Shown here: positions 60,254 to 64,000 of the stretch, one piece after another
Position numbering within the stretch: the first letter of the stretch is position 1
How the letters are laid out: the number at the start of each line of letters is the position of its first letter
Source: Ophiura sarsii
Lineage: Eukaryota > Echinodermata > Ophiuroidea > Amphilepidida > Ophiuridae
NCBI GenBank assembly: GCA_035610835.1
Contig: CM069452.1
Coordinates: 32,767,150-32,831,149, forward strand
Reading direction: 5' to 3'
DNA: 64,000 nt
Notes under the pieces: model-generated
The model's input: only the letters and a program-made list of their open reading frames with translations
Databases searched by the model: none
Told to the model about the DNA's origin: nothing
Program-made: the position numbers and the translations under genes

Positions 60254-60352
60254 AACGGTGAACGAGCTTTCTCTGTTTCTGCGCCAAAGTTGTGGAACGG
60301 GAATCAGTGTAGCCACATTCAAGAAACTTTTAAAAACTCATCTTTTCAATTA
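60254..60352 (+). pseudogene. LINE ORF2 C-terminal fragment
   Basis: Translation TNGERAFSVSAPKLWNGN, then IQETFKNSSF, matches the conserved end of CR1/L2/jockey-type LINE proteins (GERAFSVxAPxLWN...TFK). The usual LP...VR segment between WN and TFK is shortened. The open frame 60158-60400 contains it without an obvious upstream domain, so it is a short relic. Confidence 0.6.
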
Positions 60353-61556
60353 TCCAACTGTATGTGTTTCTACTGCTGTATTTGTGTGAGATTCCGGTAG
60401 GTAGGTTTATTTACACCTTTCCGTCAATTGCAATAAAATACAACTACTCATAAAAAACCCGACATAATAATGCACGATGATAATTAAAACAAGGCATTAA
60501 AAATGAGTGGACCGGCACTCAACAAGATCTATACAAAAATTTAAGCATGCTATTTTTATTTCATAAATACACAATAATAAGTAAAAGAGTTGAATAACAT
60601 GAATAAAATGGAGTGATGCATGATATTTAGGTAAGCAGACAGAAAGAGGACAACAGCAAAAAACATCACCTCCGTGGCAGGCAATCGGACAAGGAGCCGA
60701 CTGGATTGTAAAACCGACGGAAAGGTGTAAATAATAATCGTATAATTGTTATGTGGCTCCAATAATTTGGCTTCATAATTGTCCCATTTATTTTGACGGA
60801 TGATATTTTGAAAATCATAAAAATAACAAAGCTGCAGGATGTGTGATTTCTCAACGCACTGTATAAATGATGCAAGGTGATTAGTGTTGACGTAGAATTT
60901 ATGTATATATATTTGGAGTTTTTTCCCTTTTCCCTTTAAGATTACAATTGGATGTTGTAAGTACTAATTTACATTGATGCCTCTTTAAGTATAGCGCCTT
61001 TGCTAATCGTTATCAAGAATGTATTACTTGCTTGGAGAGAAGAATAAACATTATTTGATTAGTGGACTGGAGACATTTTAACTCAATATTTTCATATTCT
61101 GTACTGTAAGAAACAGCCTTGACTTGATAATTAAATAACACATACAATTATATTGTGTCTGGCAGAAGCAGTTATAGGTATCTTTTGTCATTATAACTGA
61201 TCACATCTAAGGGTTATTTTAGTTCTGCCAAGAACTTAATTTGACCATGGTAACCATGGTGATACATTTATTTAATTATAGTTCCCCATTGGTATTTAAA
61301 ATTGGTTGTTAAAATGTTTTATCTTTTATATTTAAACGAATCTGAATACGGTTAACTTATTGTACCATCTTGAAGGTCAATCCGGTTGCGCCACTATGAC
61401 AGCAACTGTCAGGCGCGTGATTGAGCGGATTGGGCGCTAGATCCCTCTATCTCAAGGGTATTGGAAGAGGAGGAGGGTTGAAGAAATGAGAAGAAAAGAA
61501 AAGGAATGGAAGTGAGAATCCCAGCTGGTATTTCAAACGCTAAATACACTGAGCCA

Positions 61557-61781
61557 AAAAAGAAACTTATAAAAAAAGAAACTTATAAAATTTTAACAGA
61601 TCACCAAATAAAATTCTGTGCATGAAAATGTACCAAATTTGGATACAATATTATACTACTGCAATGTATTGCTTCAAATGGCAGTCAATAACCAATTGTT
61701 TGCTTCAATGACACAAGAGAAATGTGCACTGACCCTATGGTGATCTGTTAACATTTTATAAGTTTCTTTTTTGGCTCAGTG
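61557..61781. mobile_element. Tc1/mariner-like MITE, 225 bp
   Basis: The ends CACTGAGCCAAAAAAG and CTTTTTTGGCTCAGTG are perfect inverted repeats with TA at 61555-61556 and 61782-61783. The subterminal AACAGATCACC / GGTGATCTGTT pair extends the foldback. The left arm has a 15-bp internal duplication (AGAAACTTATAAAAA). Absent from the paralogous position near 56943. Confidence 0.88.
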
Positions 61782-61850
61782 TACGTGAGCCTCTGAACAT
61801 GCTGAAGGGAGCTGCGAACGTTGGATACCGTCAATTTACATCCAAGGAAG

Positions 61851-64000
61851 GAGAGCTCGGCATGGGTCATAAAGTGCTACAACCTACAAGATCTGTAAAG
61901 AGCCCCTGGACCCCAACAAGCCGCGATGATAAAGTCTTTGGTCTGTCTGGTTCCTCCCAAGTCCCCTCATACCATAGCTGTCGTGTAATCTTAATAATGT
62001 ATTACAAATGCACTTGTACGGAATATAACCCACGATAGCACGGATGTTAACTTGTAGGCTGAAGTTCGACCAACTTCAAAGAACATTTTGATATATAACT
62101 CCCTATGTCAGAACCGGATAACCACTCAAGTTGACCCATGCACTGAAAATATTATTTCGTCATTTGTTGAAGAAAATTCGTCAAACGGATAAATAAAAAT
62201 TGTAATGCAGGACACTTGTCATGTTACAATTCTGTTACTGTGGCCTACGAATCAAACAAGATATGATACGAATCATTGGAATTGCGATACAAATTAAAAA
62301 CAATGCAAAACTAATCGTTGTCAAACAAACTATTTCAACCTACCAACATCATAATTGTGTATGTGTTTGTTCGACAGTGATCTGCAAAAGCTTGATTGAT
62401 AATTTGCTAAGATGAAGAGGTCAAATGTCAAATGTGTATAAAGGTATCCCAAACAAAAGAAGTAAAATCCCACGATCCTTAAATAATAATGTCTCAAAAA
62501 TAGTAATTCATTATTGTATTATACTATTCTGGCACCGGTAAAATATATGACTTGTAAATCAAGTGCCGTTCATAATTCGCGTCTATTTCTAAACCCTCAA
62601 GGATACGTATGATGGTGTTACCTAGCAACGCTGTGACAATTAAACATATATTTGATGAGTATCACTTTGATGATGTTCTGTAGAAGTTCATGGCTGGTCT
62701 TTTCCATATAGAGTGCATTTTACACGCACACCTATGTCAATTACCGTACTTTTTAAATACTTAATTTAGCGGTATAAATTGTCAGTATATATCGTGGATA
62801 GAGTGCCCTGGGCAGGGATGTGCACTGAAAAGGGAACACTTCGAACTAACAATACTGTACTGTGCAGAACATAACTGTACGTCCCTAAACATATGGCGCA
62901 ATTTGACGATGATTTTTTTTCTTCCATTTTCTAATGTAATGGTGCGTGAATTAGCTTATGTTTATTCATGAACTGATCAGCGCACACTTTTGGAATTGTT
63001 TTTGAAATTCTTCACATTGAACATGTTGAACACCCTCGCAGGGCCGTGTGTAAATAGTGAAGAGGGTTAAGATTCATTCTAACACTAAGTCTCATCTCAA
63101 ATACTCGTAATTAACAACCCGCTATAATTTGATCCGACTACCCGACGAATATTCCTAACCAATACACACTCATTCAAAAGTCCTTTCCGAAATCACCACC
63201 GCTGAATTTCGTTGAAGGCTCCATACCAATCATGACTTTCGAGCTAACTTGCTCACAGCATCCTCCTATCATTGAATCTTGTTCTCGATTGTTTGTGCAA
63301 TATATGCCGTTATGGAGCAGTTATAATAGAGTGCAGGGTTATGACACCAAGCCAGGTGCTGAATTCAGCTATAGGGCCTTCTTTCGAGTTAATTGCCCCC
63401 TAATATTCTGTCAACAAGAATCTAGGACGAGGGTGTCCATAACAATGTCAGAATTCTTAAGTCAGTGTATACTATTAAGTTGGGATGTGTTATTTGTATT
63501 CTAAATACGACCGGCGGTGAACGAATATTATCAATTCACAGAACCAATCAGAAAGCAGGAAACTATACGCGGAGTGCAACGAAAGTGTCTTATTGAACTG
63601 TACGTGCGTGCCGTACGGTTCACGCACCACGCGATTTATTTGATTCGATGTTCAGCGCGGACGTGTTCGCCGATTTTTACGGCAGGTATTATATTAGAAA
63701 ACTTGTTAATATGTTGTATTCGTTATTAAAGAGACTAACATTAATATTATATATGTTCGTGTATGAATTAGGTCAACATATGCGTATGTTTTGTTTCTCG
63801 AAAAATTAGAAAACCACTTGCGCAAATGTTGATATGCTCATAATAGCACACCCTCTACGGGGTCGTGCCATTGTTTACAAATCAACATCATCACGCGTGC
63901 ATCGATTTTTCTATTTTTCTCGAAACAACACATAGGCATTTTGACCTATAATTATTCTTGCTTGTCTAGTGCAATTTGAAATATTTACTAATTACATGTA
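61851..64000. other. No feature recognised
   Basis: Frames of up to 90 codons (such as 63232-63504) have no recognisable domain and no splice or start context that I would trust. No terminal repeats found. Confidence 0.45.

Larger units (their letters stand above)
58312..61850. repeat. Diverged duplication D2
   Basis: Partner of 52166-57000. Private insertions are the foldback element 59301-59711, roughly 1.1 kb including a LINE fragment (about 59770-60880), and the mariner-like MITE 61557-61781. It retains the single TTAA where D1 has the two palindromes. Confidence 0.75.

Noticed and set aside
63232..63504. 90-codon frame near the window end
   Set aside because: No family resemblance or supporting signals.

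Overview
This is AT-rich eukaryotic DNA that is almost entirely non-coding and repeat-derived. The inventory fits a metazoan, probably a marine invertebrate: a Ty3/gypsy element of the type with a double zinc knuckle and an SDD reverse transcriptase, hAT, Tc1/mariner-like and piggyBac-like (TTAA) non-autonomous DNA transposons, LINE 3' ends, a tRNA-derived SINE, and two hammerhead-ribozyme motifs of the minimal Penelope type. I could not place the species. No host protein-coding gene, tRNA or rRNA gene could be supported. The only convincing coding region is the retrotransposon polyprotein at 39161-42724.

The backbone of the window consists of duplicated blocks that have collected different insertions. 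(1) An old, diverged pair: about 200-7830 and 13010-18290. (2) A tandem array with a basic period of about 2.9 kb at 34572-50801, in three copies. Copies 1 and 2 are nearly identical over much of their length. Each unit carries inverted-repeat arms (such as 37430-37650 and 38885-39098). (3) A second diverged pair, 52166-57000 and 58312-61850, whose left part is itself a distant relative of the 2.9-kb unit. Because the copies differ by clean insertions, the window contains its own empty sites, which give target-site duplications directly: TATAT for the gypsy element, GTCAT for a 667-bp inverted-repeat element, TA for a mariner-like MITE, TTAA for several piggyBac-like elements, and 11 bp for a 212-bp ribozyme-bearing insert.

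Region by region: 0-18.3 kb holds block pair 1 with TTAA MITEs, a tandem satellite, paired TTAA-bounded elements with a tRNA-like core, and a nested 300-bp repeat. 18.3-27.1 kb is mostly featureless, with a hairpin, a 95-bp minisatellite, a mariner-like MITE and a 540-bp foldback. 27.1-29.1 kb is a complete non-autonomous hAT element filled with satellite and carrying a captured 257-bp segment. 29.4-34.6 kb holds a LINE end split by a MITE, hairpins and a nested palindrome. 34.6-50.8 kb is the 2.9-kb array with the gypsy element at 39099-43409. 50.8-52.2 kb is a tandem pair, one member holding the second ribozyme element. 52.2-61.9 kb is block pair 3, with two back-to-back 0.7-kb palindromes at 55031-56449. 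61.9-64 kb shows nothing recognisable.

The gypsy element keeps apparently intact pol domains but has lost most of gag and has a rearranged 5' LTR, so it is probably dead as an autonomous element. All other mobile elements here are non-autonomous or fragments.
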